A stretch of 64,000 nucleotides of DNA from Paenibacillus sp. BIC5C1 (lineage in GTDB: Bacteria > Bacillota > Bacilli > Paenibacillales > Paenibacillaceae). Below are positions 11,957 through 25,321 of this stretch, piece after piece. Location: NCBI RefSeq assembly GCF_032399705.1, contig NZ_CP135922.1, positions 1-64,000 of the forward strand. Reading direction: 5' to 3'. A program made the translations under genes and the position numbers. How positions within the stretch are numbered: position 1 is the stretch's first letter; every line of letters begins with the position of its first letter. A model generated the notes under the pieces. It saw nothing but the letters and a program-made list of their open reading frames with translations. It had not been told where the DNA came from and did not search any database.

Positions 11957-11985
11957 TTGCATTCCAAAACTGTACATGGTATATT
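11957..11985 (+). promoter_or_regulatory. rrn promoter P1
   Basis: TTGCAT (11957-11962), 17-bp spacer, TATATT (11980-11985), in an A-rich upstream context (AAAATAAAGC) resembling an UP element. Confidence 0.75.
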
Positions 11986-12066
11986 CTAATTCCGGCCAAG
12001 AAAACACGAGAAACACGGTGCGGCAAGCGAATGAAATAAGCTTCGAAAGAAACTTAAAAAAAGAGC

Positions 12067-12095
12067 TTGCAAAGTTGGTTCGGATGTGATAAGAT
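12067..12095 (+). promoter_or_regulatory. rrn promoter P2
   Basis: TTGCAA (12067-12072), 17-bp spacer, TAAGAT (12090-12095). Its -35 context (AAGAGCTTGCAA) resembles that of P1, and the two -10 boxes are 110 bp apart, the usual tandem arrangement of Bacillus rrn operons. Confidence 0.78.
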
Positions 12096-12140
12096 ATAAA
12101 AGTTGCTGAGGTGAACAACACACAGCAATGAAACAAGTTT

Positions 12141-12155
12141 GATCTTTGAAAACTG
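12141..12155 (+). promoter_or_regulatory. boxA-like antitermination site, rRNA leader
   Basis: GATCTTTGAAAACTG matches the Firmicute rRNA boxA (TTCTTTGAAAACT type), bound by the Nus factors in rRNA antitermination. A second copy is in the 16S-23S spacer. Confidence 0.65.
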
Positions 12156-12171
12156 AACAACGAGTGAGTAA
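12153..12171 (+). other. 5' arm of 16S precursor processing stem
   Basis: CTGAACAACGAGTGAGTAA is complementary over 19 positions (one G-U) to 13906-13924 after the 16S gene. This is the expected long duplex cut by RNase III. Confidence 0.82.
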
Positions 12172-12295
12172 CGATCTTGCTTGCAAGATCGACGCTGAGA
12201 AATCGGTACAAGTCTTCGGACTGTATGATTTCGAAGCATAAATGAGATTTTTAATCTCGTCAGTTTCAAAATGAGCTTATCGCTCTTTTCAATAC

Positions 12296-13851
<1,556 letters not shown>

Positions 13852-13905
13852 TGGAGAATCGTTTCCCGCGTGGAAACATTCAAATACGCAGCTTAGCTGC
13901 AAAAC

Positions 13906-13924
13906 TTACTCACTCGTTGCTCAG
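13906..13924 (+). other. 3' arm of 16S precursor processing stem
   Basis: TTACTCACTCGTTGCTCAG, pairing with 12153-12171. Confidence 0.82.
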
Positions 13925-13980
13925 TTTTGAGAGCTCAAACTCTCAAACAGCTTGCTTTTGCATGGAGCTTGTTCTTTGAA

Positions 13981-14010
13981 AACTAGATATCGAAACGAAA
14001 TTTTGCGATT
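13981..14010 (+). other. 5' arm of 23S precursor processing stem
   Basis: Nearly fully complementary to 17096-17123 downstream of 23S. Key matching blocks are AACTAGAT, CGAAACGAAATTT and GCGATT. Processing duplex for RNase III (or Mini-III near the mature ends). Confidence 0.82.
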
Positions 14011-14155
14011 TAGAACATTCCTTTTTAAGCTGAACTTGTGTAAACAAGTTTCAATAAATAGTGAAAACTGCATTGCGATGGTATCGAATGGGAGCGACTT
14101 TTGGCTTTGCGTAAGCAAAACAAGGGAAGTGAGCAGTCGAAACCGGAGCAATTAT

Positions 14156-17079
<2,924 letters not shown>

Positions 17080-17095
17080 AAATATGCAGGTTATG

Positions 17096-17123
17096 AATCG
17101 CAAATTTCGTTTCGGATCTAGTT
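17096..17123 (+). other. 3' arm of 23S precursor processing stem
   Basis: Pairs with 13981-14010. Lies between the 23S and 5S genes. Confidence 0.82.
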
Positions 17124-17162
17124 TTCAGAGAATAATCTCTGAAATGTAAGCTAAGCTATGCG

Positions 17163-17279
17163 TTTGGTGGCGATGGCGGAGGGGTTCCACACGTACCCAT
17201 CCCGAACACGACCGTTAAGCCCTCTAGCGCCGATGGTACTTGGACCGCAGGGTCCTGGGAGAGTAGGACGCCGCCAAGC
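17163..17279 (+). rRNA. rrfA: 5S ribosomal RNA
   Basis: 117-nt 5S gene; starts TTTGGTGGCGATGGCGG, includes CCCATCCCGAACACG and CGCCGATGGTA, and ends GGACGCCGCCAAGC, so that the terminal stem pairs (TTTGGTGGCG with CGCCGCCAAGC). Its precursor would be matured by RNase M5, whose gene rnmV is at 34710 in this window. Confidence 0.97.
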
Positions 17280-17284
17280 AAAGA

Positions 17285-17318
17285 ACCACTGCCGATGTTA
17301 TTCGGTGGTGGTTTTTAT
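17285..17318 (+). terminator. rRNA operon terminator
   Basis: ACCACTGCCGA (17285-17295) pairs with TCGGTGGTGGT (17302-17312), two G-U pairs, then TTTTATTT. Confidence 0.9.
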
Positions 17319-17571
17319 TTGTTTATAAGCAAAAATTAAAAACAACTGTTATTTGAAGATGGTTTGAATTTGGCGTTAGAAGCTGATATAAATAGAGGTT
17401 GGATTGACTTTCAAAAGAGGGGAAATGAATGCTCTAAAAAAGTCTTGAAATGAAGGTAACATTTTTGTTACGGAAAACGCATTCGAAACCAGTATAATAG
17501 GACTATGTTAAATATGCTAAAAGTACCTGACCACAGAGCTGGAATGTGCAGCTGTGAAAAGGAGGGTGTGT

Positions 17572-18009
17572 GTGACAAGTTGGCGAAGACTAGTTCTTCA
17601 TTCGTTTCTCTTGCTCAGCCTTATAGGCGTGCTTGTAGGATGCGGTGAAGCAGGATCTGCATGGACTTCTTATGAAGGAGCGGTAAACGAGAAGGGTTTC
17701 CCGGTTCCTAAAGTGGCGAATAAATCTGACCAGTCTGAAAACAATTCGGATATGGATTATGTTCGATATACGCTATCTGGTATTAGTGAGAGCACTAGTA
17801 TTCCTGAGGTGTATCTAGACGAGATTAAGAGCTGGGGCTGGACAGAAAAGCAAGCCAAGAGTACATCCAATGACTCAAGTTCCCTACGTGTATTTGCTAA
17901 AGAAGGGCATACTGTACATCTAGCTGTACATGATGGGTTCTTCACGGTAATGGTTCCGAAAAGTGAAGCTGCTCAGACGACAGTAAAATCACTGGATGAT
18001 GATGATTGA
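17572..18009 (+). CDS. Small predicted lipoprotein, function unknown
   Basis: A 145-residue protein with Arg-rich start, a hydrophobic segment (about 7-22) and lipobox LVGC with the acylated Cys at 24, so it should be anchored on the outer face of the membrane. The rest has no motif I recognise; it is rich in Ser and acidic residues and ends in a run of Asp. The GTG at 17572 follows AAAGGAGGG by six bases, so I prefer it to the GTG at 17554 that lies upstream of that site. TATAAT at 17493-17498 may be a -10 but no good -35 is present. It is monocistronic, with a terminator after it. Confidence 0.75.
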   Translation: MTSWRRLVLHSFLLLSLIGVLVGCGEAGSAWTSYEGAVNEKGFPVPKVANKSDQSENNSDMDYVRYTLSGISESTSIPEVYLDEIKSWGWTEKQAKSTSNDSSSLRVFAKEGHTVHLAVHDGFFTVMVPKSEAAQTTVKSLDDDD

Positions 18010-18070
18010 ATGAGTTGTGCTTTGATGTAATGGTTCGAAAATTAACGGTGTAATGGTCCGTATCATATTA

Positions 18071-18098
18071 AAGCTCCCGACAGTGATGGGGGCTTTTT
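18071..18098 (+). terminator. Terminator after the lipoprotein gene
   Basis: AAGCTCCC (18071-18078) pairs with GGGGGCTT (one G-U), followed by six T. Confidence 0.82.
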
Positions 18099-18651
18099 TG
18101 TATTTATTGTTGTATATCATGAACCATTATTAGATGAGCAATAGAAGGTGGGCGGTTCTTATGGCAGTGACTTATTAGGAGCTGTTGAGAGGCTGGCTTA
18201 TCACCCACACAAGGAGACATGAAGAACCGATAGTATGTGCCCGTAGAGTCTCTCTCAGTCGTTTATACAGCAACTAATCATAGAAGAAGAGAGAAGACAG
18301 CGAAAAGAGGTCGATTATGAGCCTAATACATACTTAATATCAGAAACGGTATTCAACAAGCTGGGACGTGGCTGAACGGAAACGGATGAACTGTGTTGGG
18401 GATAACCGTTTTAACTATACCCATGCTGTGGATAAGGGAGAAAGGGAGGTGAAACACTTAAAGGTTATCCACTGTGGATAACCTTTAAGGTTTGAAAGCA
18501 TGACGCAGTAAATAAGGAAGAGCGTCATAGAAGTGTTTGTGTCAGTTTGAATAGAAAGAAGGTATGGATGAGCTTTTAGCGATTTATGTATTACTGGGCT
18601 CTACTATACATTGCGTGTAGGCAAGGTTATAGATAAAGGATAGAAGAACAA
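18099..18651. other. Gene-poor region with DnaA-box palindrome
   Basis: No supported gene in this 550-bp stretch. Its notable content is a cluster of DnaA-box-like 9-mers at 18397-18489 including a perfect palindrome (listed separately). The rest is mixed sequence with many in-frame stops. Confidence 0.6.
18397..18489. repeat. DnaA-box cluster with perfect 33-bp palindrome
   Basis: Reverse-strand TTATCCACA boxes occur at 18427-18435 and 18473-18481, a one-mismatch box (TTATCCCCA) at 18397-18405, and a forward TTATCCACT at 18465-18473. The last two perfect/near-perfect boxes form the centre of a palindrome at 18457-18489: CTTAAAGGTTATCCAC, one T, then its exact complement. It lacks a T tract, so it is not an ordinary terminator. 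DnaA titration or regulatory binding is inference. Confidence 0.7.
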
Positions 18652-19176
18652 TTATTGCAGGTAGTAGGAGACATCTTGTTCATTTAGTTTGATAAGTCCG
18701 TCCTTACGTTCGCGTGAAAGAACAAGTACAACATATAGACGTGGTACAAGAAGCCACAGATGCCAGAAAATCAACGATAGGCTGAAGGACAAGGGTGACC
18801 ATATTAAACAGACGGTAATGATACATAATCCAATCCAACTCATATTGAGGTGGACCCGAACGAACATACGGTAGCTGAAATGTTGGTCTGGAATATAGCC
18901 GAACCAAGGCATTTTGAGATTCCATCGCCAACGACGTGCATAGGAGGTACGGACCAGCAGTAATATGGTTCTGGCGATGACATATTGAATCCATAGTGTG
19001 ATCGGTCCTGCCAGGATAAAGTAGAAGAGGCCGGTCCAGGAGAAAGCTAACAGATTAAACAAAAGCATAATGACAGGCAAAGACAGATAGCTGAAGATTA
19101 CGCTGCGGGCAATGGCCTTTTTTTTCAGAAGCCGGTACTGATAAAAGGTTGCTTTATTCTCCGGTTCGGCAATCAT
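18652..19176 (-). CDS. Predicted multi-pass membrane protein, unknown
   Basis: A 174-residue protein on the reverse strand with about four hydrophobic segments (roughly 25-45, 48-75, 112-130, 132-152) separated by basic stretches such as YARRWRWNLK. No family motif recognised. Start ATG at 19174-19176 is preceded by AGAAGGAGG, 12 bases away, somewhat long but convincing. It lies alone between the DnaA-box region and a 600-bp gap. The composition is typical of a real integral membrane protein rather than a shadow frame. Confidence 0.65.
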   Translation of the reverse strand: MIAEPENKATFYQYRLLKKKAIARSVIFSYLSLPVIMLLFNLLAFSWTGLFYFILAGPITLWIQYVIARTILLLVRTSYARRWRWNLKMPWFGYIPDQHFSYRMFVRVHLNMSWIGLCIITVCLIWSPLSFSLSLIFWHLWLLVPRLYVVLVLSRERKDGLIKLNEQDVSYYLQ

Positions 19177-19771
19177 ACGGTTACAAATCCTCCTTCTGGG
19201 ATCACGTTCATTTGTGAAAGGTATTCGTTTTCATAAATAAGGAAATGGATGAGGCAAAATTGTATATATGAACCTTGAATGGACTCCAGATTGATGTACA
19301 AGATATGGAAGTAGATTAATTCTATACAAGTATACCGTTGAACGACCTGGCTGTCAGGTTCTGAATGGTGATGTAATATATATCGGCTGAAAATCCAAGT
19401 TTTTTTAAGATTATAGAATATAAGTTTTTAGAGCAGTTGGAGGAGGAGAAAATCACCTGAGAAATACAATGAAGTAGGGTGATGTTTCTTGTAATGACTG
19501 TCCATGCATGGTTTTTCATATAATAGAACAAATTATAGGTCTGTGAGGTTTTAGATACGTTATAAGGTAAGGAGAATGACTAACCAATGCAGGCTGTCTC
19601 GCTGAAGTATTGAACGAATGGCATTTTTCTTCTGTTTGTTTTCGGTACAGACACCCATGGAGGGGGAGGCGAATATATATATTTTATAGAAAGAAAGCAC
19701 TATGAAAAGGTTTAAAATAATAGAAACTGTGCAATACTGATAGTAATACGTAAAACAAGGTGGGATGGTTG
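19177..19771. other. Intergenic region, no gene seen
   Basis: 595 bp, AT-rich, with short frames only. The 3' end must hold the promoter for gin, which is sigma-F-dependent in B. subtilis, but I could not place a convincing match. Confidence 0.5.
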
Positions 19772-19957
19772 ATGGAAGGACACGCCGAACACACATGCAT
19801 TATCTGCGAACAGACCAAAAGAGAAGGCATTTTTATTGTATCTGAATTTATATGTGACGCTTGCGAAGCAGAAATGGTTCATACGGATGCACAGGATGCC
19901 AAGTACAATTATTTTATTCATCAGATGAAGCAGATTTGGGTGCAAAAGAACGCATAA
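19772..19957 (+). CDS. gin: Sigma-G inhibitor Gin (CsfB)
   Basis: A 61-residue zinc-finger anti-sigma factor. Four cysteines at 9, 12, 28 and 31 (CIICEQTKREG and ICDAC) and the following DAKYNYFIHQMKQIW match the Gin family. In B. subtilis it blocks sigma-G in the early forespore and mother cell. The ATG at 19772 has AAGGTGG eight bases upstream; a GTG at 19760 sits inside that site. csfB lies close upstream of yaaO and tmk in B. subtilis, the same neighbourhood as here. Confidence 0.88.
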   Translation: MEGHAEHTCIICEQTKREGIFIVSEFICDACEAEMVHTDAQDAKYNYFIHQMKQIWVQKNA

Positions 19958-20012
19958 AGAGCGTTAAAACATATTAGTGAAACATCACATTGACTTGTAT
20001 CGATGTGCATAG

Positions 20013-20031
20013 AGGCCCTAGGGGCCTTTTT
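20013..20031 (+). terminator. Terminator after gin
   Basis: AGGCCC/GGGCCT stem with 3-base loop followed by five T; short but GC-rich. Confidence 0.8.
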
Positions 20032-20297
20032 CTGTTTCTATCAGGTAAATAGGAAGGGGAAAATGGACATGATAAGCACCCATGGGGTGACAGAATATGT
20101 TGCTACTGCATCGTTGGAAACGGCGGTTTGCACGGGGACTGGACAATTCCTGATATAATGAAAGGAGGAGTGCTTTACCCACACGTTTTGAATACAGCAG
20201 ATCTTAGAAGAGAAACAAGCGTGGAGAGGTCTCGGTAGTTAGAGAGAGCATTGGTACGATCGTATCAAAATTTATGAATGTACAGGATGATTATTCA

Positions 20298-22025
20298 ATG
20301 GAACATAAATCAAATACCGCACCTTTATATGAGGCGTTGCTTGCTTATCGTGATTCAGGGCAGCGTTCTTTTCATGTACCTGGGCACAAGAATGGACAAG
20401 TCTATCGAGGGTTACTGGAGCAAACGGACCAGCAGCAGTTAGATTGGGGAGCCGATGAAATTCACGGGCTGACGAATCATGTTGGCGATGGAACTGACGA
20501 ATCTGCAGCAGATGTAGATGTAGTACCGGTGAGTGCGTTTCTGGAGATGATGCGGCTGGATGTAACGGAAATCTCGGGGACGGACGACTTGCATCATCCA
20601 GAAGGGGTTATATTGGAGGCGCAGCAGCTGGCAGCTGATTGTTTTGGAGCAGAGGAGAGCTTCTTCCTTGTCGGAGGCAGTACGGCAGGTAATTTGTCTT
20701 TGCTGCTTACCGTATGTAATGAACCTAATAGTCTTGTACTGGTACAACGTAATGTGCACAAGTCTGTCATTCACGGATTGATGCTGGCAGGCGCAAGGGC
20801 TGTATTCCTGGAGCCGTGGGTTGACCCTGCTAGTGGACTTGCGGTGATGCCGTCGCTTGAGACGGTGCAGGCCGCTGTCCAGGCCTATCCTGAGGCAAAG
20901 GCAGTACTTGTGACTTTGCCCAATTATTACGGTATGGGTGCTGATTTGAGGCCCATAGCGGAGATGTGCCATGATGCAGGCATGCCGCTGCTCGTGGATG
21001 AAGCGCATGGCGCGCATTATGGGCAGCATCCGGAGATGCCAGCCTCAGCACTGTCCTGCGGAGCAGACGGTGTGGTGCAGTCGACCCACAAGATGCTGTC
21101 TGCTTTCACCATGGGAGCCATGCTGCACGTTCAGGGACCAAGGTTAAACCGGTCCCTGCTGCGTCAGCGTTTGGCCATGGTGCAGAGCTCAAGCCCATCA
21201 TACCCGGTGATGGCTTCGCTTGATCTGGCGCGCCGCCTGCTGCATACGCAGGGCGCGAATGCCTTCACGGCGGGGCTTGCCGCCGTGGACGCCTTTAAGC
21301 GCGGCCTTGCGGAGCTGCCGCGCTTTCGGTTGCTGCAGCCCGCGCAGCTGCTGCAGCAAGAACCGCCAGCCGGAGCGAAGCCGGCAGCTGGCGGTAAGTC
21401 GGAGGCCGCCGGTGCACCGGGGCGGCCTGAAGCTGTACCCGCGGCGGCGTTGCCTTCAGCCGCGGGGTACACCGCTCAGGACCCGTTTAAGGCCGTCATT
21501 TATGACGGCACAGGGGTGCTGAGCGGTTATGGGCTGCAGCAGCAGCTGGAAGCACGCGGCTGCGTGCCCGAAATGAGCGACGAACGATACGTCGTCCTGC
21601 TCTTTACTTTGGGCTCGACGCTGCGCGATGCCGAGCACCTGTTGCAGGCTTTACGACAAATCAGCCTAGAACAGGAGCAGAGCCAATCTCGTGGTGAGCA
21701 ACCACAGCGTTTTACAAAAGAGGCTGCAAATTATATTTCCACGTGGAACAATTTTCAAGAAGGAACTCCTTTTTCGGAGCCCATCCCGTTTACATTGCAG
21801 CCTATTATGGAGGAGGATACGACAGAGGTATCGATTGATAAATGTGTAGGTCTTCGCTCTGCGGAGATGGTCATTCCGTATCCTCCCGGCATACCTCTTG
21901 TGTACGCTGGTGAGCGAATAAGCGCGTCAATGGCTTCACGTATTAAGCTGCTGAGAGATGAAGGAGCAAGGTTCCATGGCGTATCGGATACTTCGCTACA
22001 ATCGTTGAAAATCATTAGGGAATAA
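20298..22025 (+). CDS. PLP-dependent Orn/Lys/Arg decarboxylase (YaaO-like)
   Basis: A 575-residue fold-type I decarboxylase. HVPGHKNG near the start, DEAHGAH (234-240) and STHKMLSAFT with the PLP lysine at K265 mark the family; the final PPGIPLVYAGE is the conserved C-terminal wing. Substrate (Arg, Lys or Orn) cannot be told from motifs. Two oddities: about 25 extra residues after GADEIHGL (GDGTDESAADVDVVP region), and a low-complexity Ala/Gly/Pro stretch at 353-392 where GC content rises sharply. ATG 20298 has AGGATGA upstream; ATG 20274 is in frame but has no ribosome site. The position matches yaaO near tmk in B. subtilis. Confidence 0.88.
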   Translation: MEHKSNTAPLYEALLAYRDSGQRSFHVPGHKNGQVYRGLLEQTDQQQLDWGADEIHGLTNHVGDGTDESAADVDVVPVSAFLEMMRLDVTEISGTDDLHHPEGVILEAQQLAADCFGAEESFFLVGGSTAGNLSLLLTVCNEPNSLVLVQRNVHKSVIHGLMLAGARAVFLEPWVDPASGLAVMPSLETVQAAVQAYPEAKAVLVTLPNYYGMGADLRPIAEMCHDAGMPLLVDEAHGAHYGQHPEMPASALSCGADGVVQSTHKMLSAFTMGAMLHVQGPRLNRSLLRQRLAMVQSSSPSYPVMASLDLARRLLHTQGANAFTAGLAAVDAFKRGLAELPRFRLLQPAQLLQQEPPAGAKPAAGGKSEAAGAPGRPEAVPAAALPSAAGYTAQDPFKAVIYDGTGVLSGYGLQQQLEARGCVPEMSDERYVVLLFTLGSTLRDAEHLLQALRQISLEQEQSQSRGEQPQRFTKEAANYISTWNNFQEGTPFSEPIPFTLQPIMEEDTTEVSIDKCVGLRSAEMVIPYPPGIPLVYAGERISASMASRIKLLRDEGARFHGVSDTSLQSLKIIRE

Positions 22026-22242
22026 TTGAATCTAGTATAGCAAGGGGCTTGAGGAGTCAACCGTTATTAAAACCAGCGTTTTGCTTCCTTTGATTCGATT
22101 CAACCACGGGTACAATCTATAGACGAATAAGCATTTCGGATATATAACTTGTTGATTGAAGACACGTTTTGAATTTATGCAAAATGCCCAAACAAGTTAG
22201 GACATCATTGTTGTCTGGACATAAGAAAGAAGGGAACAAACC

Positions 22243-22671
22243 TTGGATATTCCGCTAAAAAAATATACAGGAATAGTCCTGCAAGTTATACTGATGTACG
22301 GTTTTTATTGGATAGGAAACCTGATTCAGGCTGTACTGCATCTGCCGTTAACAGGAAGTATTGTCGGGATGCTGCTTTTATTCATCGTCATTCAACTGGG
22401 ATGGATCAGACTAAGCTGGGGCGAAGAAGGATCATCCTGGCTTCAATCGAATTTGCAATTATTATTTATCCCTCCCACAGTGGGCATTATCAATCATTTT
22501 GATTTTTTTAGAGCCAATACGGTGTTGCTTGTTCTGGGGTTGATCGTTAGTACGTTGATTACCTGTCTGTTGTCCGCGAAAATAAGTGAATGGCTCATGG
22601 TGTGGAGATCGACGCATCAAGGCAAGAAGGAGGCGATCTCATGCTCGCATTCATCCTCGGATTTGGAATGA
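22243..22671 (+). CDS. lrgA: CidA/LrgA-family holin-like membrane protein
   Basis: A 142-residue, four-segment membrane protein with the family pattern (GFYWIGNLIQ, LPLTGSIVGMLLLF, FIPPTVGII). CidA/LrgA proteins modulate murein hydrolase activity and, in recent work on Bacillus and Staphylococcus, organic acid transport with their B partner. Start TTG 22243 follows AAGAAGGG by eight bases. The last 31 bases overlap the start of lrgB, so translation is coupled. Whether it is a Cid or Lrg orthologue cannot be decided here; no LytSR-type gene is adjacent. Confidence 0.85.
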   Translation: MDIPLKKYTGIVLQVILMYGFYWIGNLIQAVLHLPLTGSIVGMLLLFIVIQLGWIRLSWGEEGSSWLQSNLQLLFIPPTVGIINHFDFFRANTVLLVLGLIVSTLITCLLSAKISEWLMVWRSTHQGKKEAISCSHSSSDLE

Positions 22672-23333
22672 TTGCCTTGACCGTGGCTATATATATACCG
22701 GCGACTCATTTATATAGAAGGTTGAAGTGGCCGATCCTTATGCCTGTCTTGACAGCAACGACTGTAATCGTTCTGATTTTGGTCCTTTCAGGTATTAAGC
22801 TCGATACGTATATGCTTGGTGGCAAATGGATACAGGAGTTATTGGGGCCGGCTGTAGTTTCCCTGGCATTTCCTTTGGCGAAACACCTTGATGTACTGAA
22901 ACGGAATATTATCCCGATATTAGGGGGTACCTTGAGTGGAAGTATCGTTGGTATGTCCACAGGGGCCGCCATATCCCTGCTACTCGGTTATCCGCAAGAT
23001 ATCGTTATCGCTTTATTGCCCAAATCCATCACGACACCCGTTGCCATTCAACTGGCTGATCAGGTGGGAGGAAATTCATCCTTTACTTCATTATTTGTGA
23101 TGATAGCCGGATTTTCGGGGATATTATTGGGACCCATGATATTGAAATGGGCCAGAGTAAGCAGCAAAAATGCGTATGGGATCGGACTCGGCTCGGCTTC
23201 CCATGCACTGGGTATGGCAAGATCCTTTGAGTATGGAGAAAATGCGGTAGCGCTGAGTTCCGTATCCATGATTGTCAGTGCTATTGCCGGCTCTGTCATG
23301 CTCCCTTTATGGGTATGGTTGATTTATGGCTGA
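22641..23333 (+). CDS. lrgB: CidB/LrgB-family membrane protein
   Basis: A 230-residue membrane partner of the upstream CidA/LrgA protein, with about six hydrophobic segments and the conserved LLPKSITTPVAIQLADQVGG and GLGSASHALGMARSFE motifs of the LrgB family. Start ATG 22641 lies behind a perfect AAGGAGG inside the 3' end of lrgA; a longer in-frame extension from 22590 has no ribosome site. The pair is inserted between the decarboxylase and tmk, a place where B. subtilis has no such genes. Confidence 0.9.
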   Translation: MLAFILGFGMIALTVAIYIPATHLYRRLKWPILMPVLTATTVIVLILVLSGIKLDTYMLGGKWIQELLGPAVVSLAFPLAKHLDVLKRNIIPILGGTLSGSIVGMSTGAAISLLLGYPQDIVIALLPKSITTPVAIQLADQVGGNSSFTSLFVMIAGFSGILLGPMILKWARVSSKNAYGIGLGSASHALGMARSFEYGENAVALSSVSMIVSAIAGSVMLPLWVWLIYG

Positions 23334-23564
23334 ACAGGTTATGTGCATTATCGGAAATATTGGAGAATAGCTGACCGTTAACGCGGGATCATGTATAGTA
23401 GTTATAATAAGAAAGCTTGTACCAAACTCGAACCAATCTATGGAATAGTCATGAACATACACCTCTGGGCGGGTTCATTCATAGTCTGGAGTATGAGAGG
23501 ATCGAGATTGTAGTTATCGCAGCACAATTAGGAGCAATTATCGATATAGAAAGCAGGGAAGCAT

Positions 23565-24212
23565 ATGCAGGGCAGAGGTAAATTCATTACGTTGGAAGGG
23601 GGAGAAGGGTCCGGCAAAACAACAATGATCAGTAAGCTAGGTTCTTACTTTGAAGAACAGGGTATACCATATGTAGTTACTCGGGAACCTGGCGGGATTG
23701 AAATTGCGGAGAAAATACGTGCTATCATTCTCAATCCTCTTCATACGGCAATGGATGCAAGAACCGAAGCGCTGCTCTATGCAGCTGCACGAAGCCAGCA
23801 TCTGGCAGAGAAGGTGGAGCCTGCATTGAAGGCAGGGAAGACCGTGATCTGTGACCGGTTTGTCGACAGCAGTCTGGCCTATCAAGGATACGCTCGTGGC
23901 CTTGGCATAGAAAATGTTTGGGCCATCAATCGGTTTGCAATAGGTGAACTGATGCCAGATGTCACACTCTATCTGGATATCGAGCCGGAAGCAGGGCTCG
24001 CCCGTATTGATGCCCACGATGGACGTGAAGTTAACCGTCTGGATCTCGAAAGTCTGGAGTTCCACCGCAAAGTGCGTGAAGGCTATTTTCTGCTGAAGGA
24101 ACAGTTTCCTGACAGAATCAAGGTCATCGATGCTTCTCAAAAGCAAGAAGAGGTCTTGGCAGCAATGATTTTGTCGCTTGAGACAGGGTTTTTGAAGGAT
24201 TTTGACGAGTAA
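23565..24212 (+). CDS. tmk: Thymidylate kinase
   Basis: Phosphorylates dTMP to dTDP for DNA synthesis. The 215-residue product has P-loop GGEGSGKT at 12-19, the DRF dTMP/phosphate motif ([15 protein letters not shown]) and an Arg-containing lid region. Start ATG 23565 has AGGGAAGC upstream. First gene of the tmk-darA-yaaR-holB-ricT-yabA block, which is collinear with B. subtilis. Confidence 0.96.
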   Translation: MQGRGKFITLEGGEGSGKTTMISKLGSYFEEQGIPYVVTREPGGIEIAEKIRAIILNPLHTAMDARTEALLYAAARSQHLAEKVEPALKAGKTVICDRFVDSSLAYQGYARGLGIENVWAINRFAIGELMPDVTLYLDIEPEAGLARIDAHDGREVNRLDLESLEFHRKVREGYFLLKEQFPDRIKVIDASQKQEEVLAAMILSLETGFLKDFDE

Positions 24213-24259
24213 TTGTCTAATATATAGACATGGCATTTCATAAGGTGCTTATTATCTGA

Positions 24260-24604
<345 letters not shown>

Positions 24605-24660
24605 TGATGCATTTCGCATAAATCCTATTGAGCGTCCTTCTTGTTATCAAGAATCGCGTT

Positions 24661-24711
24661 CTCTGTCCGGAAAAAACTTTTCGATCAGGGAAGATTTTAT
24701 TTCGGACAGAG
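24661..24711. repeat. Intergenic inverted repeat before yaaR
   Basis: CTCTGTCCG (24661-24669) and CGGACAGAG (24703-24711) are perfect 9-bp arms with an AT-rich loop. No T tract follows on either side, so a role as terminator is doubtful. Confidence 0.5.
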
Positions 24712-24868
24712 GTTGACTAACCAACGAATAGATCCATGTGGTGATATTTAACTACTATTATATATAGAGCATAATGAAGCACATATATAAGGTCTCCTCC
24801 ACGCACAGGCGCAGCGCGCACTGTGCTGATGGGCGATTGGCCTACTAAGGTAGAAAGCAGGCGTTTCC

Positions 24869-25312
24869 ATGAAAATCAATCCTGGATTCCGACCGATGCA
24901 GAGTGGACTCAGTTCTTCCGATTCCGGCTCCAAACCGGTTCAATCCAAAAATTTCTCTGATATGATGAATCACCAGGGCGAACGAGCATCACAGGCTGAA
25001 CTTACCCGCCGATTAAGTGAGATCCAGATGCAGGGTGACCGTTTGTCTCGTTCCATGACCATTCGAGAATTAAAAGCATACAAGCAGCTTGTAAAAAGAT
25101 TTCTGGAGGAAACGGTCCGTCGTGGTGTCTCTATGAAAGAGACTCGAGGATGGGATCGTCGGGGAAGAGGGAAACGTTACAAGTTAATTGATGAGATTGA
25201 CTCTGCCTTATTAACTATGGCTGATGAGCTTTTGGAAACAGAGGAAGGCAAGATTACGTTATTACAGCAAGTAGGAGAAATTCGGGGAATGCTTATTAAT
25301 TTAAGCTTCTGA
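24869..25312 (+). CDS. yaaR: YaaR family protein (DUF327)
   Basis: A 147-residue helical, charged protein that starts MKINPGFRPMQSG, like B. subtilis YaaR. The C-terminal half (KAYKQLVKRFLEETVRRG, KRYKLIDEIDSALLTMADELL) is the conserved DUF327 part. No molecular function is established. It lies between darA and holB as in Bacilli. No strong ribosome site is visible before ATG 24869; the family N-terminus decided the start. Nine bp separate it from holB. Confidence 0.88.
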   Translation: MKINPGFRPMQSGLSSSDSGSKPVQSKNFSDMMNHQGERASQAELTRRLSEIQMQGDRLSRSMTIRELKAYKQLVKRFLEETVRRGVSMKETRGWDRRGRGKRYKLIDEIDSALLTMADELLETEEGKITLLQQVGEIRGMLINLSF

Positions 25313-25321
25313 GGAGGAAGT

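Larger units (their letters stand above)
11824..12295 (+). other. rRNA operon promoter and leader region
   Basis: AT-rich stretch holding tandem promoters, a boxA-like site and the 5' arm of the 16S processing stem (each listed separately). Short reading frames here lack ribosome sites and coding character. Confidence 0.8.

Noticed and set aside
17465..17498. TTGTTA...TATAAT as lipoprotein promoter
   Set aside because: Spacer is 22 bp; without an activator site this is not supportable.
19640..19735. 32-codon reverse frame at 19560-19670 region and a short forward frame near 19572
   Set aside because: The reverse start lacks a purine-rich ribosome site; the forward frame is only nine codons.
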